Counted from the first letter of the stretch, positions 26,109 through 37,738 are shown. The stretch is 64,000 nucleotides of DNA from Thiosymbion sp942492625 (GCA_942492625.1 CALOFM010000019.1:124001-188000); one strand, 5' to 3'. Notes: a model not told the origin generated them from the sequence alone. Numbers and translations: made by a program.

Positions 26109-27293
26109 CTACATGCGCTCGAACACGGCAGCGATTCCCTGCCCTCCGCCGATGCACATGGTCGAGACCGCGTAACGGCCGCCGATGCGCTGCAGCTCAT
26201 ACAGGGCCTTGATGGTGACGATGGTGCCCGTCGCGCCGATGGGGTGACCCAGCGAGATTCCGCTGCCATTCACGTTGGTCTTGTCCATGGGCAGATCAAG
26301 GTCTCGGCACACCGCCAGGGCCTGCGCGGCAAAAGCCTCGTTGACCTCCCACACGTCGATATCGCCGAGGGACAGTCCGGTCTTCTCCAGCAGCATGCGC
26401 ACGGCAGGCACCGGACCTATGCCCATGTACTTCGGCTCGACCCCGACCAGGGTATAGCCGACCAGACGCGCCATGGGCTGCAACCCCTTCTGCTCCGCGG
26501 CCTGCCGCTCCATCAAGACCACGGCAGCCGCGGCGTCGTTGATACCGGAGGCATTACCTGCCGTCACCGAACCCTCGCGGTTGAAGGCCGGGCGCAGCTT
26601 GGCCATACCCTCGACGGTCACGTCACCGCGGATGTGCTCGTCCTTGTCGAAGATCTCGGTGCCCTTGCGGGACTTGATCTCCACGGGCAGGATCTGGTCC
26701 TTGAACCGGCCGGCCTCGGTAGCCTTCGCGGCGCGCTGGTGGCTCTCGACCGCCAAGGCGTCCTGATCCTCGCGGGAGATACCCCACTTCTGGGCGATGT
26801 TCTCCGCGGTGACGCCCATGTGGCAGTCATCGAAGGGATCGCTCAGCGCGGCGACCATTGCATCGACCACCTGCCCGTCACCCATGCGCTGACCGAAACG
26901 CAGCCCCGGCACCCAGTACTGGCTGCGGCTCATCACCTCGGCACCGCCCGCCACCGCACAGTCGGCATCGCCCATTATTATGGCCTGGGAGGCGGAAACG
27001 ATGGACTGCAGGCCGCTGCCACACAGCCGGTTCAGGGTCAAGGCAGGGGTCTCGACCGGCAGGCCACCGTTCAGCGCGGCCACGCGAGACAGATACATGT
27101 CCCGATTCTCGGTATGGATCACATTGCCGAAGACGCAATGACCTACGTCGCCGGGCTCCACGCCTGCACGGCTGACCGCCTCCTTGACACAGGCAGCCGC
27201 CAAGTCCGCCGGGGCATGCCCTTTCAGGGTGCCACCGTAGTCTCCGATAGCCGTGCGAACTCCGCTCAACACTACAACTTCTCTACCACTCAT
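26109..27293 (-). CDS. Acetyl-CoA C-acetyltransferase (thiolase)
   Basis: 394-residue biosynthetic-type thiolase condensing two acetyl-CoA to acetoacetyl-CoA, or the reverse. The nucleophile is Cys91 (LNRLCGSGLQS), with His350 in LGHPIGATG and Cys380 in CIGGGQG. It resembles PhaA/BktB proteins that feed polyhydroxyalkanoate, but no phaB or phaC is nearby, so beta-oxidation or ketone metabolism are equally possible. GGAG lies 7 nt before the ATG. It has its own terminator downstream. Confidence 0.93.
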   Translation of the reverse strand: MSGREVVVLSGVRTAIGDYGGTLKGHAPADLAAACVKEAVSRAGVEPGDVGHCVFGNVIHTENRDMYLSRVAALNGGLPVETPALTLNRLCGSGLQSIVSASQAIIMGDADCAVAGGAEVMSRSQYWVPGLRFGQRMGDGQVVDAMVAALSDPFDDCHMGVTAENIAQKWGISREDQDALAVESHQRAAKATEAGRFKDQILPVEIKSRKGTEIFDKDEHIRGDVTVEGMAKLRPAFNREGSVTAGNASGINDAAAAVVLMERQAAEQKGLQPMARLVGYTLVGVEPKYMGIGPVPAVRMLLEKTGLSLGDIDVWEVNEAFAAQALAVCRDLDLPMDKTNVNGSGISLGHPIGATGTIVTIKALYELQRIGGRYAVSTMCIGGGQGIAAVFERM

Positions 27294-27690
27294 TTTATTA
27301 CTCCTCCAAGCCAGGTCTCCCTTGGCTCAAGTTTGCTGGTTTTTGCCCACGCCCGAGGCCAACTCGGCGAGGGCCGAGAATTCTTGGACCTGCGAGCAAC
27401 AAGCCCCGCCCGTCGACCCGACCGGCATGGGGCCGAGCTCGCCTATCGTCCAGGGGGCAGTATTGCGAGATACGCGAGATGGGGCGGCTCACGCCGGAGC
27501 CCAGATCGCTGGCGACCCTCTTCAATAACCGACAATGGTGTTAAACGCAACCGGATGGGATACATGGGCATACCAGAACCTCGAAGCTCAAGCACCCCTG
27601 GCAGGCTGGGACGCGCGTCGCGGCTGCTTACCGGCTGGACCGCAGCAGCGCGCGGGCAGCCAAAGATCGCGTCCCGCGCAGGCAACCGCC
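27294..27690. other. Intergenic spacer, no gene seen
   Basis: About 400 bp between the thiolase start and the VWA remnant. It contains a CCAAG/CTTGG hairpin near 27305-27325. Short open frames on both strands have no recognisable motif. Confidence 0.4.
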
Positions 27691-27723
27691 AAAAAATTAC
27701 GAGCCCCGCGGATCGCCGGGCTC
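27691..27723 (-). terminator. Terminator-like hairpin after the VWA remnant
   Basis: On the minus strand GAGCCCGGCGATCCGCGGGGCTC can fold with GAGCCC/GGGCTC outer arms (27701-27723). A GTAA spacer and then six T (27691-27696) follow. It sits directly on the stop codon of the truncated VWA frame, so it is probably that gene's original terminator. Confidence 0.7.
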
Positions 27724-27924
27724 GTACGAGAAAAAACTACAGACCGCATGGGCGGTGAATCCGACCCCCGCCCCCGCCAAGCCCGAACCGACCGCGCAGG
27801 AGTCTTGATCGCGGGTCTCGAGCCCGTCGGTGATGAAGATGACCCTGGCCTTTTCCTCCGTGTACTTCAGGGTCTCGGCCGCCTGAATGACGGCCTTGTC
27901 GCCGGCGATGCCGGGGGAGCAAAA
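27698..27924 (-). pseudogene. Von Willebrand factor A domain gene remnant
   Basis: The minus-strand frame beginning near 27919 reads SPGIAGDKAVIQAAETLKY, then TEEKARVIFITDGLETRDQ, then DSCAVGSGLAGAGVGFTAHAV, before drifting into a non-homologous tail and a TAA near 27698. VIF(I/V)TDGxET, DPCAVGxxL and GVxFTAHVxG are consecutive blocks of bacterial VWA proteins, so the C-terminal half of the domain is recognisable. Everything upstream (MIDAS DxSxS segment, signal peptide) is missing because the SNF2 gene occupies that DNA. A terminator-like hairpin still marks its end. Confidence 0.75.
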
Positions 27925-28057
27925 AAGGCCGAAAACGAAAAAGCTGGCTTCGGTTGCTCACGAAGCGGCAGTTTGGCGTGAAGCGGTTGCACCCCACCGC
28001 CGAGCGCGTATCCTTTCGCCTGCAACCATTGCCAACACCCTTGATTCCTTCCATTCG

Positions 28058-31345
<3,288 letters not shown>

Positions 31346-31719
31346 AGCTCTCCCTGTCGAGGTGTCTCCTGCGCACGACCCTTGACGGGGGAAGACTTTC
31401 CCCCGGATCTGCACCGATCCAGTCAAGTGCTCAGCGCTCGAACCCAAGCGCCGATTACCTTCTCCCGACCTGTGAGATGCAAGCGCGATCGCCCTTCGAC
31501 GCTTATCGCACACTGATTCAATTTGCTTTTTTGATCTCGACAGAATGAATGCGTAGGGGTTCCTTTGAGCCCGGAAGACCCAAAGCAAGCCTCCGCAAGC
31601 CCTGAGTGCCGCGCTCGCAGGAGAGATTGGTCCAAATTTTGCTTTATTGAACACGAATCGGCACAGCGGCCCCTGCAACCCAACGCGGAGGCTAAGGGAC
31701 CGTCACCGGAGTTAAGAGC
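31346..31719. other. Intergenic region after the SNF2 gene
   Basis: Contains a hairpin GGGGGAA/TTCCCCC (about 31386-31403) with no T-run, so it is not a convincing terminator. AT-rich patches near 31520 and 31640 could hold a promoter for the next small gene, but no clear -35/-10 pair is seen. No coding signal. Confidence 0.4.
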
Positions 31720-31980
31720 ATGAGTGAAAAGTTTTCGCCAATAGCAGGAATACCCAACTGGTATTTTCAAACATTTCAAGTCGTTCAGCACATCGAGGGG
31801 AGTCTGCGCAATGCGGAGGGCGAGCTGCATGAAGCCATCGAGATGGGCGGCCTGGATGAGCGTGTGCGCAACGAGATGCGAGGCGTTGTCGACGCGATCC
31901 ATGCCATCAAGGGCAACCTGGTTCTGGTGGACATGACCGCGCGCGAGCGGCTGGACCAGATCCTGCAGGATGCCGCCTGA
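31720..31980 (+). CDS. Small hypothetical protein, 86 residues
   Basis: Starts MSEKFSPIAGIPNWYFQTF and continues as two probable amphipathic helices (VVQHIEGSLRNAEGELHEAI and ERVRNEMRGVVDAIHAI), ending MTARERLDQILQDAA. No signal peptide or membrane segment. A GGAG lies 9 nt before the ATG. Composition and helix periodicity look coding, but I recognise no family. It stands alone in an accessory stretch between the SNF2 helicase and a decayed gene. Confidence 0.55.
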   Translation: MSEKFSPIAGIPNWYFQTFQVVQHIEGSLRNAEGELHEAIEMGGLDERVRNEMRGVVDAIHAIKGNLVLVDMTARERLDQILQDAA

Positions 31981-32117
31981 GCAGGGGCTTCAACAAGAGC
32001 TGGCGCCGGCCCGAGGTGCTTTCCGATTCTCGGGCCGCGATCCCCCCCAATATGTCCATGGCTTTCGCCGTTGCCGTGTTCCTGATTAGGGCTTAGCTTG
32101 CACCTGGCAAGCTCGGG

Positions 32118-32715
32118 TTGAACCCGGCTCCGTTCAACGAGGGAGCAAGCATCATATCCGAGGAAACCCAAACCCTGCTGGCCACCACCATGGAGCTGAT
32201 GGCGGCCTTGTTCATTATCGTCGTCGGGCTGGTGGCGCTGCGGGCGGTCATCGCCTTTTTCGTCGACGTCACGCAGACGAAGCACGCGGTGCGCCGGAAC
32301 TACCCGGTACTCGGCTGCTTCCGCTACTCTTTCGCCAATATGGGCGAGTTCCTCCGCTAGTACTTCTTCCCCGTGGACCGAGAGGAGCCCCCCTTCAACC
32401 GGGCACAGCGTTCCTGGGTCTAACGTGCGGCGAAGAACATCGATAGCATTCAGGTGCTGCATTGCAACAAGAACACCTGTCCCACCGGAATCACGACCCA
32501 CGACCCGAAGCTGCATCGGGGGCTGCACCCACCCACCAAAGCCCAACGCGTCGCCGACTAGGTCAAGAACATGGCCTACGAAGTGGAAATCATCGCCCGC
32601 TCTTGCTGCGTGCGAAATCCGCGTGGGCACAGGCACTTTCACGCGCGGGTAGTGCAACCGAACGGAATCGCAGCGGCGCTGATCGAGCTGTATCCGGAGG
32701 TCTCTCCCGCTCCGG
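32118..32715 (+). pseudogene. Decayed FMN-binding glutamate synthase-like gene
   Basis: A single reading frame contains the N-terminal membrane helix (ELMAALFIIVVGLVALRAVI), then TQTKHAVRRNYPVLGCFRY, a TAG at 32358, YFFPVDREEPPFNRAQRSWV, a TAA near 32421, and RAAKN. It then jumps to the family's C-terminus: IQVLHCNKNTCPTGITTHDP, KLHRGLHPPTKAQRVAD, a TAG near 32559, VKNMAYEVEIIARSCCVRNP and a final IELYPE. The FMN-barrel core of several hundred residues is deleted, yet the two ends remain in frame. Three in-frame stops plus the deletion make it a pseudogene of the membrane-anchored GltB2-type family. Confidence 0.85.
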
Positions 32716-32887
32716 CAACAAATGTCGGAGGCCGAATCCGGAACAAATCCGGTGAGTTCCTAATCCTTTCCCGAGACTGTGACCTGTTCCTCGGATGCGT
32801 ACGGCTCGATCAGGCACCATGAAGTCAAGGTGGTTAACAGGCGTTCGTGGCAAGGCGCCGTCAGACAGGAATTCCGGAGAGAGACAG

Positions 32888-33070
32888 ATGGGCACCAACA
32901 TTGGAACGAAAGACCCGAGAAAATCGTCCGGCAAGCGCGAAGAGCCGTTCTCCCTGAACAGCACACTGGATCAATATGAAGTACAGGAGCTGGACGCAAG
33001 AGAGATCGCAAACCTGATCAATGAGCCCCGCCGCCGCAAGGCGGGCTCGGCCCCACCAGCCGCCGAATAA
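32888..33070 (+). CDS. Small hypothetical protein, 60 residues
   Basis: Starts MGTNIGTKDPRKSSGKREE, followed by a possible short motif LNSTLDQYEVQELDAREIANLI and a basic Pro/Ala-rich tail. A GGAGAGAGAC ribosome site precedes the ATG. Polar throughout with no membrane segment. The longer frame from 32795 adds residues with no ribosome site. No family recognised. It could be a genuine small gene or chance. Confidence 0.4.
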   Translation: MGTNIGTKDPRKSSGKREEPFSLNSTLDQYEVQELDAREIANLINEPRRRKAGSAPPAAE

Positions 33071-33503
33071 TCCGCAGCGAACAGACTCCTGGTCTCCGCC
33101 CCGAAGCACCACCAAGATTCGCCCGTTGGCACCGCAACGGGCCGCCCTCTCGACGGCGCGTACCCATCGCCACCCGCGCATGAGATACCAGCACCGAAAG
33201 AGCCCGTTCGACAACTAATGCCGGACTGCGTCTGTCGCCCGGCGCGCATTCCGCACGGGCTCCGAACCTGATCCGGTTGGTTGTCGGCATCCAGAAATTG
33301 AGGCAACCTAACACCGGATTCGGCGCTCCGCAAAAGGTCCCGGAAAATAAAACCCCGGAACATCAACTGAGGATAGGACGTAATCGGCGGTCCTTTATGC
33401 TCGAATACATGCGAGCAATTCCCATGAGAGCACAGGGGCGCGCTTTACGCTTCGCCCGCGCCAAATCGATTTTCCAGGCAAATAACCTAGAGGTCGAAAA
33501 ACA
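33071..33503. other. Intergenic region upstream of the tungstate-type permease
   Basis: Holds a GCAACGGGC-containing inverted segment near 33130-33150 and moderately AT-rich DNA at 33330-33500, where a promoter for the permease gene would be expected. No clear -35/-10 pair, ModE-like palindrome or gene was found. Confidence 0.35.
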
Positions 33504-34211
33504 ATGCAGGATTTCGGCGAGGCCTTTCGCATGGCGTTTGGGCTCGTGCTTTCAGCGGATCCCGATTTGATCGAGATTATCGGGCTATCGCTTCGGGTGA
33601 GCCTCACCGCAGTAATCATTTCTTGTTTCATCGGATTGCCAGTGGGCGCGGCCATCGCCATGACCCGTTGCGCCGGCCGCGGCGCAATCGTCGTGTTGTT
33701 GAATGCCTTAATGGGGCTCCCGCCGGTGGTCGTAGGCCTGATTGTCTATTTGACGCTGTCGAAGGCGGGTCCTATGGGTTGGCTCCAGCTGCTGTATACG
33801 CCAGCGGCCATGATCATCGCGCAATCCATTCTCATCACCCCGATCATCGCCGCCCTCTCGCGCGAGATCATCTTGCAGCTGCACGACGAGTATGATGAAT
33901 CATTCCGGTCCCTGTGCGTACCGCTGCATAGAGCAATTCAAGCTTTGATCTGGGATGCCCGCTACAGCTTACTGACAGTTGCGTTGGCTGGATTTGGCAG
34001 GGCCGTCGCCGAGGTTGGCGCTGTCATCATCGTGGGCGGCAACATCAATCACCTCACGCGCGTGATGACGACCGCGATTGCGTTGGAGACTTCCAAGGGA
34101 GATCTCCCTCTTGCCTTGGCGCTTGGAATCGTATTGATGGTCATCGCCCTGAGCGTCAACACCATCCTCGTGGGGCTGCGTTACACCGCGGCTCGGCACG
34201 CATCCGCATAA
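33504..34211 (+). CDS. tupB: Tungstate-type ABC transporter permease
   Basis: 235-residue permease with five hydrophobic segments, in the TupB/WtpB-like MetI fold. The ABC-coupling EAA-like loop reads EYDESFRSLCVPLHRAIQALIWDARYSLL (two pieces: EYDESFRSLCVPLHRAI and QALIWDARYSLL). A conserved LAGFGRAVAEVGAVIIVGGNI block follows, which is characteristic of tungstate permeases, as is MGLPPVVVGLIVYLTLS. AGAGG precedes the ATG. It pairs with the ATPase 31 bp downstream. No tupA binding-protein gene is adjacent, which is unusual. Confidence 0.88.
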   Translation: MQDFGEAFRMAFGLVLSADPDLIEIIGLSLRVSLTAVIISCFIGLPVGAAIAMTRCAGRGAIVVLLNALMGLPPVVVGLIVYLTLSKAGPMGWLQLLYTPAAMIIAQSILITPIIAALSREIILQLHDEYDESFRSLCVPLHRAIQALIWDARYSLLTVALAGFGRAVAEVGAVIIVGGNINHLTRVMTTAIALETSKGDLPLALALGIVLMVIALSVNTILVGLRYTAARHASA

Positions 34212-34242
34212 CCGTCAGCGTCGAATCGACCTATCGAACCAA

Positions 34243-34965
34243 ATGAGCGACGAGAAGCAGCGCCTTCTGCCGTTGGAAGCCCGTTCTCTCGTTTACGAGA
34301 TCGCGGGAAAACGCTTGATCGACGAAATCGATTTGGAAATTTCCGGCGGACCCATCAGCGTCATTATGGGTCCCAACGGCGCAGGCAAGAGCATTCTCCT
34401 GCGGCTGCTGCATGGGCTGTCCGCACCTACGTCGGGCTCTGTACTGTGGGGAGGACGGCCGCCGGATGCGGAGGTCCGGCGCCGCCAAGCTATGGTGTTT
34501 CAAAGCCCGGTGCTGTTACGCCGCTCCGTGGCCGCCAACGTCGACTTCGTGTTGCGGCTGCGCAAGATTGGGACCCGGCAACGCTGTCTTGAGCTCCTCA
34601 GAAAGGTCGGACTGGCAAGCCAGGCAAACCAAGATGCCCGCCAACTCTCCGGCGGCGAGCAACAACGGCTCGCCCTCGCTCGGGCGCTGGCATCGAATCC
34701 TGAGGTGTTGTTTCTCGATGAGCCGACCGCGAGCCTAGATCCGGCTTCCACCGCTGCCATCGAGGCCATCGTGAGGGCCGCACACCAGGACGGCACCAAA
34801 ATGATCTTCGTTACTCACGACATCGGCCAGGCAGCGCGCTTGGCCGACGAGGTGATCTTTCTGCACCACGGCCAAGTCGTCGAGCAGACCGCCGCTTCGA
34901 GGTTCTTCCGAAAACCGGAGTCAACGGCGGCACGAGATTACTTGACCGGACGCATTGTTTTGTAG
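34243..34965 (+). CDS. tupC: Tungstate-type ABC transporter ATPase
   Basis: 240-residue ATPase with Walker A GPNGAGKS, Q-loop VFQSPVLLRR, signature LSGGEQQR, Walker B VLFLDEPTASLD and switch FVTHDIGQA. The QSPVLLRRSV Q-loop is usual for TupC/phosphate-like importers. It follows tupB by 31 bp and ends 2 bp before the stop of the convergent H-NS-like gene. Assignment to tungstate depends on the permease motif. Molybdate transport cannot be excluded. Confidence 0.87.
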   Translation: MSDEKQRLLPLEARSLVYEIAGKRLIDEIDLEISGGPISVIMGPNGAGKSILLRLLHGLSAPTSGSVLWGGRPPDAEVRRRQAMVFQSPVLLRRSVAANVDFVLRLRKIGTRQRCLELLRKVGLASQANQDARQLSGGEQQRLALARALASNPEVLFLDEPTASLDPASTAAIEAIVRAAHQDGTKMIFVTHDIGQAARLADEVIFLHHGQVVEQTAASRFFRKPESTAARDYLTGRIVL

Positions 34966-34967
34966 GA

Positions 34968-35366
34968 CTAGTCTTCCAATACGTTCAGGGAATTGGCCTT
35001 GAAGGCCTCGCGATCCTGCTTGGAGCCGGGATCGTAACCCTGATCCTGCATCTTCTGCTTCATCCAACCCGGGATTACGCCGCGGACATATACGTTATCC
35101 GGATTATCGGGATCGACGTATCTGGTGTATTGGCGCGAGCCGCCCTTTTTGGATCCAGCCCCGCGTCTACGGCGCGCGCCGAGAAGCGAAACGATCTCGG
35201 ACAAGTCGTATCCCTGCTCTTGAATAAGGTCCTTGATCTGCTGGGCCAGATCGTATTTGACCTGCTGCCGGCGATTCTCCAACGCCTGCTCCAGATCGGC
35301 CTGGCTCTGAGCCAGGTCGTCCAATTGCTGCTGAATTTCATCTACGCTCAAGTTATCTATTCCCAC
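34968..35366 (-). CDS. H-NS-family nucleoid protein
   Basis: 132 residues. The N-terminal half is a coiled-coil oligomerisation region (LSVDEIQQQLDDLAQSQADLEQALENRR and VKYDLAQQIKDLIQEQ, given in two pieces). A basic linker, LGARRRRGAGSKKGG, leads to a C-terminal H-NS-like DNA-binding domain: QYTRYVDPDNPDNVYVRGVIPGW. The core differs from the usual TWSGRGRxPxW (here NVYVRGVIPGW). A GTG at 35366 is selected because GGAGG lies 7 nt upstream. The longer frame to 35432 has none. Such proteins silence AT-rich acquired DNA, and this one sits beside such a stretch. Confidence 0.82.
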   Translation of the reverse strand: MGIDNLSVDEIQQQLDDLAQSQADLEQALENRRQQVKYDLAQQIKDLIQEQGYDLSEIVSLLGARRRRGAGSKKGGSRQYTRYVDPDNPDNVYVRGVIPGWMKQKMQDQGYDPGSKQDREAFKANSLNVLED

Positions 35367-35441
35367 GTTTCGCCTCCAGTTTGGGTTGTTCTCTGTTATG
35401 GATTCAGAGGTAAAAAATCTATAACCTGCCAACAGTCGTAT

Positions 35442-35469
35442 AATTTATAGTAACAGGACACAAAGTCAA
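35442..35469 (-). promoter_or_regulatory. Candidate promoter of the H-NS-like gene
   Basis: On the minus strand TTGACT (35464-35469), 16-bp spacer, then TAAATT (35442-35447), within the most AT-rich stretch of the window. An overlapping TATAAATTATA offers alternative -10 positions. It would give a leader of about 70 nt. Confidence 0.6.
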
Positions 35470-35934
35470 GATAACCCTTGATAAAATAACTTTGGCTCGA
35501 ATCATTTTCGTTCTACTGCCGCGCTGAATACGCACAAGGCTTCCAGTCCATTGCCCCTCTCGAGAGCCGGGAACAGGACGCCAGCTGCCTTGCATTTGTT
35601 GATCGGATGGCTATCCACGTGCTCTATTTCTGATGGCGCAATATGCTCAACAAAGGCGATGCTTGATACAGTCGCCGTCCGGTGCAATCGGACCATTAGC
35701 GTACAATAGGATAGTTGGCGAACCGAACCCATTGGGGGTTCCATCAGCACAACAACATAGCGAAATGAATCGGACCGCTTTTACCCTGTCTTTGACGATG
35801 CGCCCAACCACCGCCCATCCAGCGCGGCGAAAACAAGAGATTCAGGACGCAATGGTTGATAGACTTCTCAAGTCCCTTGCCGACTCTCAGGACCCGCTTC
35901 TTTAGGGGAGTAGTGGGAAACCGCGGGAAATCCG
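35470..35934. other. Intergenic region of unclear content
   Basis: Roughly 460 bp between the H-NS-like promoter and the repeat at its right. Short frames on both strands (for instance a 46-codon plus frame from 35765, MNRTAFTLSLTMRP) lack ribosome sites and motifs. The composition is lower in GC than the flanks, consistent with acquired or decaying DNA. Confidence 0.4.
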
Positions 35935-36038
35935 GTTGCAGGAGAATGCTGGACCTGTCTTAAACGAAATCGGGCGAAAAACCCGACCGGCATATGCGAT
36001 CTCTCGTCACGGACGCGCAAGCTGGACAGCCGCCTAGC
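35935..36038 (-). repeat. Dispersed intergenic repeat, copy A
   Basis: On the minus strand it begins CTAGGCGGCTGTCCAGCTTG, continues CGTCCGTGACGAGAGATCGC, then ATATGCCGGTCGGGTTTTTCG and a CCCGCGG end. The same ordered blocks occur at 3383-3455 and 55249-55411. The first bases supply the TAG stop of the adjacent membrane-protein gene. Confidence 0.65.
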
Positions 36039-36414
36039 GCCCTGCCCCCAGCTCCATGCGATCCACATCGGAAAGGGTAACCGGACGGCCATCCAGGGTC
36101 GTAAACTGGCGTCCCTTGACGTTGGCCCGCCGCGCCATATAGGTGGTCGCATCACCGGTGTTAGCATTGATGATCCGAACCGTCACCACCTCCCGGCCGG
36201 CCTCATAGTCCAGGTACAGCCACAGCAGGCTACCTGCGGTCATGACCACCACAAGGCCATAGGCGACGACCTTCAGGGTTCCCGATGGCAACAGGGGCTC
36301 ACGCGCAGGTGCATGCGGGGCTGCAGCGACCTCCCGACCACGGTGCACACGCGTGCGGATCACCAGGTAGGCACCCAGGATCACCACGGCCGTAAGAAAG
36401 ATTTTTCCGAACAT
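36034..36414 (-). CDS. Small membrane protein, 126 residues
   Basis: Starts MFGKIFLTAVVILGAYLVIR, a first membrane helix, then a basic loop (TRVHRGRE). A second helix, VVAYGLVVVMTAGSLLWLYLD, is followed by a soluble tail with VTVRIINANTGDATTYMARR and RQFTTLDGRPVTLSDVDRMELG. No named family recognised. The frame is open upstream, and an alternative ATG 10 codons earlier exists, neither with a strong ribosome site. It is divergent from the ankyrin lipoprotein gene. Its stop codon lies inside a dispersed repeat, so the extreme C-terminus may have been altered. Confidence 0.65.
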   Translation of the reverse strand: MFGKIFLTAVVILGAYLVIRTRVHRGREVAAAPHAPAREPLLPSGTLKVVAYGLVVVMTAGSLLWLYLDYEAGREVVTVRIINANTGDATTYMARRANVKGRQFTTLDGRPVTLSDVDRMELGAGR

Positions 36415-36545
36415 CAGCCGATAAGGTAGCACGCCCGCCATGCCCCTTCCATTGCCCGCGATTGCTGCCGTTGTTGCGGTGGGCCAACTCCTGGACTTAA
36501 CATGCCCGACCTCAGCTCCGATCCATGATCCTAAGAACAGATCCG

Positions 36546-37211
36546 ATGTCCGTCGCCCGAATTCTTGCCGCGTTCGCACTCTCCGCCCTGCTGCTGGGCG
36601 CCTGCAGCGAGCCTCCCGACCCGACCATCAACCTCTACCGTGCTATCCAGAGTGGGGACTTGGACCAGATCAAGCGGCACATTTTCTGGGGCACCGACAT
36701 CAATCAGTCGGACCCCCAGGGAGAGAAGCCCCTGCACGTCGCCGCCCGGCGCGGCCGCGTCATTATCGCCCGCGAGCTTCTGAAGAACGGCGCAGATCCA
36801 AACGCGACGAATCAGGCGGGCGAAACCCCGCTGCAGGTATCCCTGATCGAGGGCAAGACCCAGCTGGCCGGCGTGCTTATCCAAGAAGGCGCGACAGATA
36901 ACCCACAGGAACTGCTGTTCACGCTCGTGCGGGCAGGCGTGGACGATCGGGACTCGCTGGAGCTCCTGAACGGACAGGGCGCGGACGTGAATGCCAAGGA
37001 CCAGGCAGGCGTCACGCCACTTCACATCGCCGTAGGCAACGGCGGACGTTTGCTGGCCAAACGTCTGATCGACCTCGGCGCCAACGTGAACAGTGCGGAC
37101 AATGAGGGAAGGACTCCGCTGTCTATCGCCACCGAGCAAGACAACCGGCATATCATCGACCTGCTCTTGCGCTTTGGCGCCCGGGCCGATCCGACCGAAT
37201 CGACGCGCTGA
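36546..37211 (+). CDS. Ankyrin-repeat lipoprotein
   Basis: 221 residues. Signal peptide MSVARILAAFALSALLLGAC ends in a lipobox with Cys20. Ankyrin repeats follow: INLYRAIQSGDLDQIKRHIF, GEKPLHVAARRGRVIIAREL, GETPLQVSLIEGKTQLAGVL, GVTPLHIAVGNGGRLLAKRL and GRTPLSIATEQDNRHIIDLL, with a degenerate one between the third and fourth. It is probably an outer- or inner-membrane-tethered periplasmic protein binding another protein, partner unknown. Followed after 32 bp by a small unknown gene on the same strand. Confidence 0.87.
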   Translation: MSVARILAAFALSALLLGACSEPPDPTINLYRAIQSGDLDQIKRHIFWGTDINQSDPQGEKPLHVAARRGRVIIARELLKNGADPNATNQAGETPLQVSLIEGKTQLAGVLIQEGATDNPQELLFTLVRAGVDDRDSLELLNGQGADVNAKDQAGVTPLHIAVGNGGRLLAKRLIDLGANVNSADNEGRTPLSIATEQDNRHIIDLLLRFGARADPTESTR

Positions 37212-37243
37212 CACGCGACCCCATCACATAGAGGAATCACCCA

Positions 37244-37531
37244 ATGACGGAAACGGTAGACGAGCTCACGGTCAGCTACAACGAAGGCGGAACAGAGATC
37301 GTACAGGAGCTCGACAAGGCGATCCTGTCCAAGGGCGGCTGGTCCACGGTGCTCTTCCGTTACCGCGAATGGGATCGCGCCAAGGAGGCCTACGGACCGG
37401 AGAAATACACCATCCGCCGCTACCAGAAACGAAGCGGCGAGTTCCGCCAGCAGTCCAAGTTCAACATCTCCAGCAAGGCCCAGGCACAAGCACTGATAGA
37501 GACCTTGCAGAAGTGGGTTGACGAAGAATGA
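37244..37531 (+). CDS. Conserved small protein of unknown function, 95 residues
   Basis: Starts MTETVDELTVSYNEGGTE. It has an alternating-hydrophobic beta-rich centre (GWSTVLFRYREWD, EKYTIRRYQKRSGEFRQQ) and ends FNISSKAQAQALIETLQKW. The pattern of a short beta sheet plus final helix with many Arg/Lys/aromatic residues recalls PC4-like single-strand DNA binders, but this is only a resemblance. GAGG precedes the ATG. Likely cotranscribed with the ankyrin gene. Confidence 0.75.
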   Translation: MTETVDELTVSYNEGGTEIVQELDKAILSKGGWSTVLFRYREWDRAKEAYGPEKYTIRRYQKRSGEFRQQSKFNISSKAQAQALIETLQKWVDEE

Positions 37532-37738
37532 GTGCGCGAAATCTTTCGGGCAAGCCCTTTTCCCTCTGGTTCAACAGCTCCCGCAGGCTCATCTGCTCTC
37601 ACCCATCCTCTGGCTTTGTCCCGAAGCATTGATTCGGAGTTCGTTCGTGCCCGGTAGCCGCTGTGTCGAGACGACTTCCGGTATGTTCGCAATTTCAGCT
37701 GGTTATTGCGTCTGTGGTCGGTGGGTTTCGTGAGGCAC

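Noticed and set aside
31386..31403. Hairpin after the SNF2 gene as an intrinsic terminator
   Set aside because: The GGGGGAA/TTCCCCC stem is not followed by a T-run on either strand.
32118..32715. Stop-codon readthrough or recoding in the glutamate-synthase-like frame
   Set aside because: Both TAG and TAA occur and the catalytic FMN barrel is deleted, so decay explains the stops better than recoding.
35502..35905. Short frames on both strands (82 and 90 codons)
   Set aside because: No ribosome sites, no motifs, and mutually overlapping. They are not supported as genes.
31346..36033. A prophage or integrative element
   Set aside because: No integrase, phage structural gene, tRNA target or flanking direct repeat is visible. 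The region looks like decayed accessory DNA.
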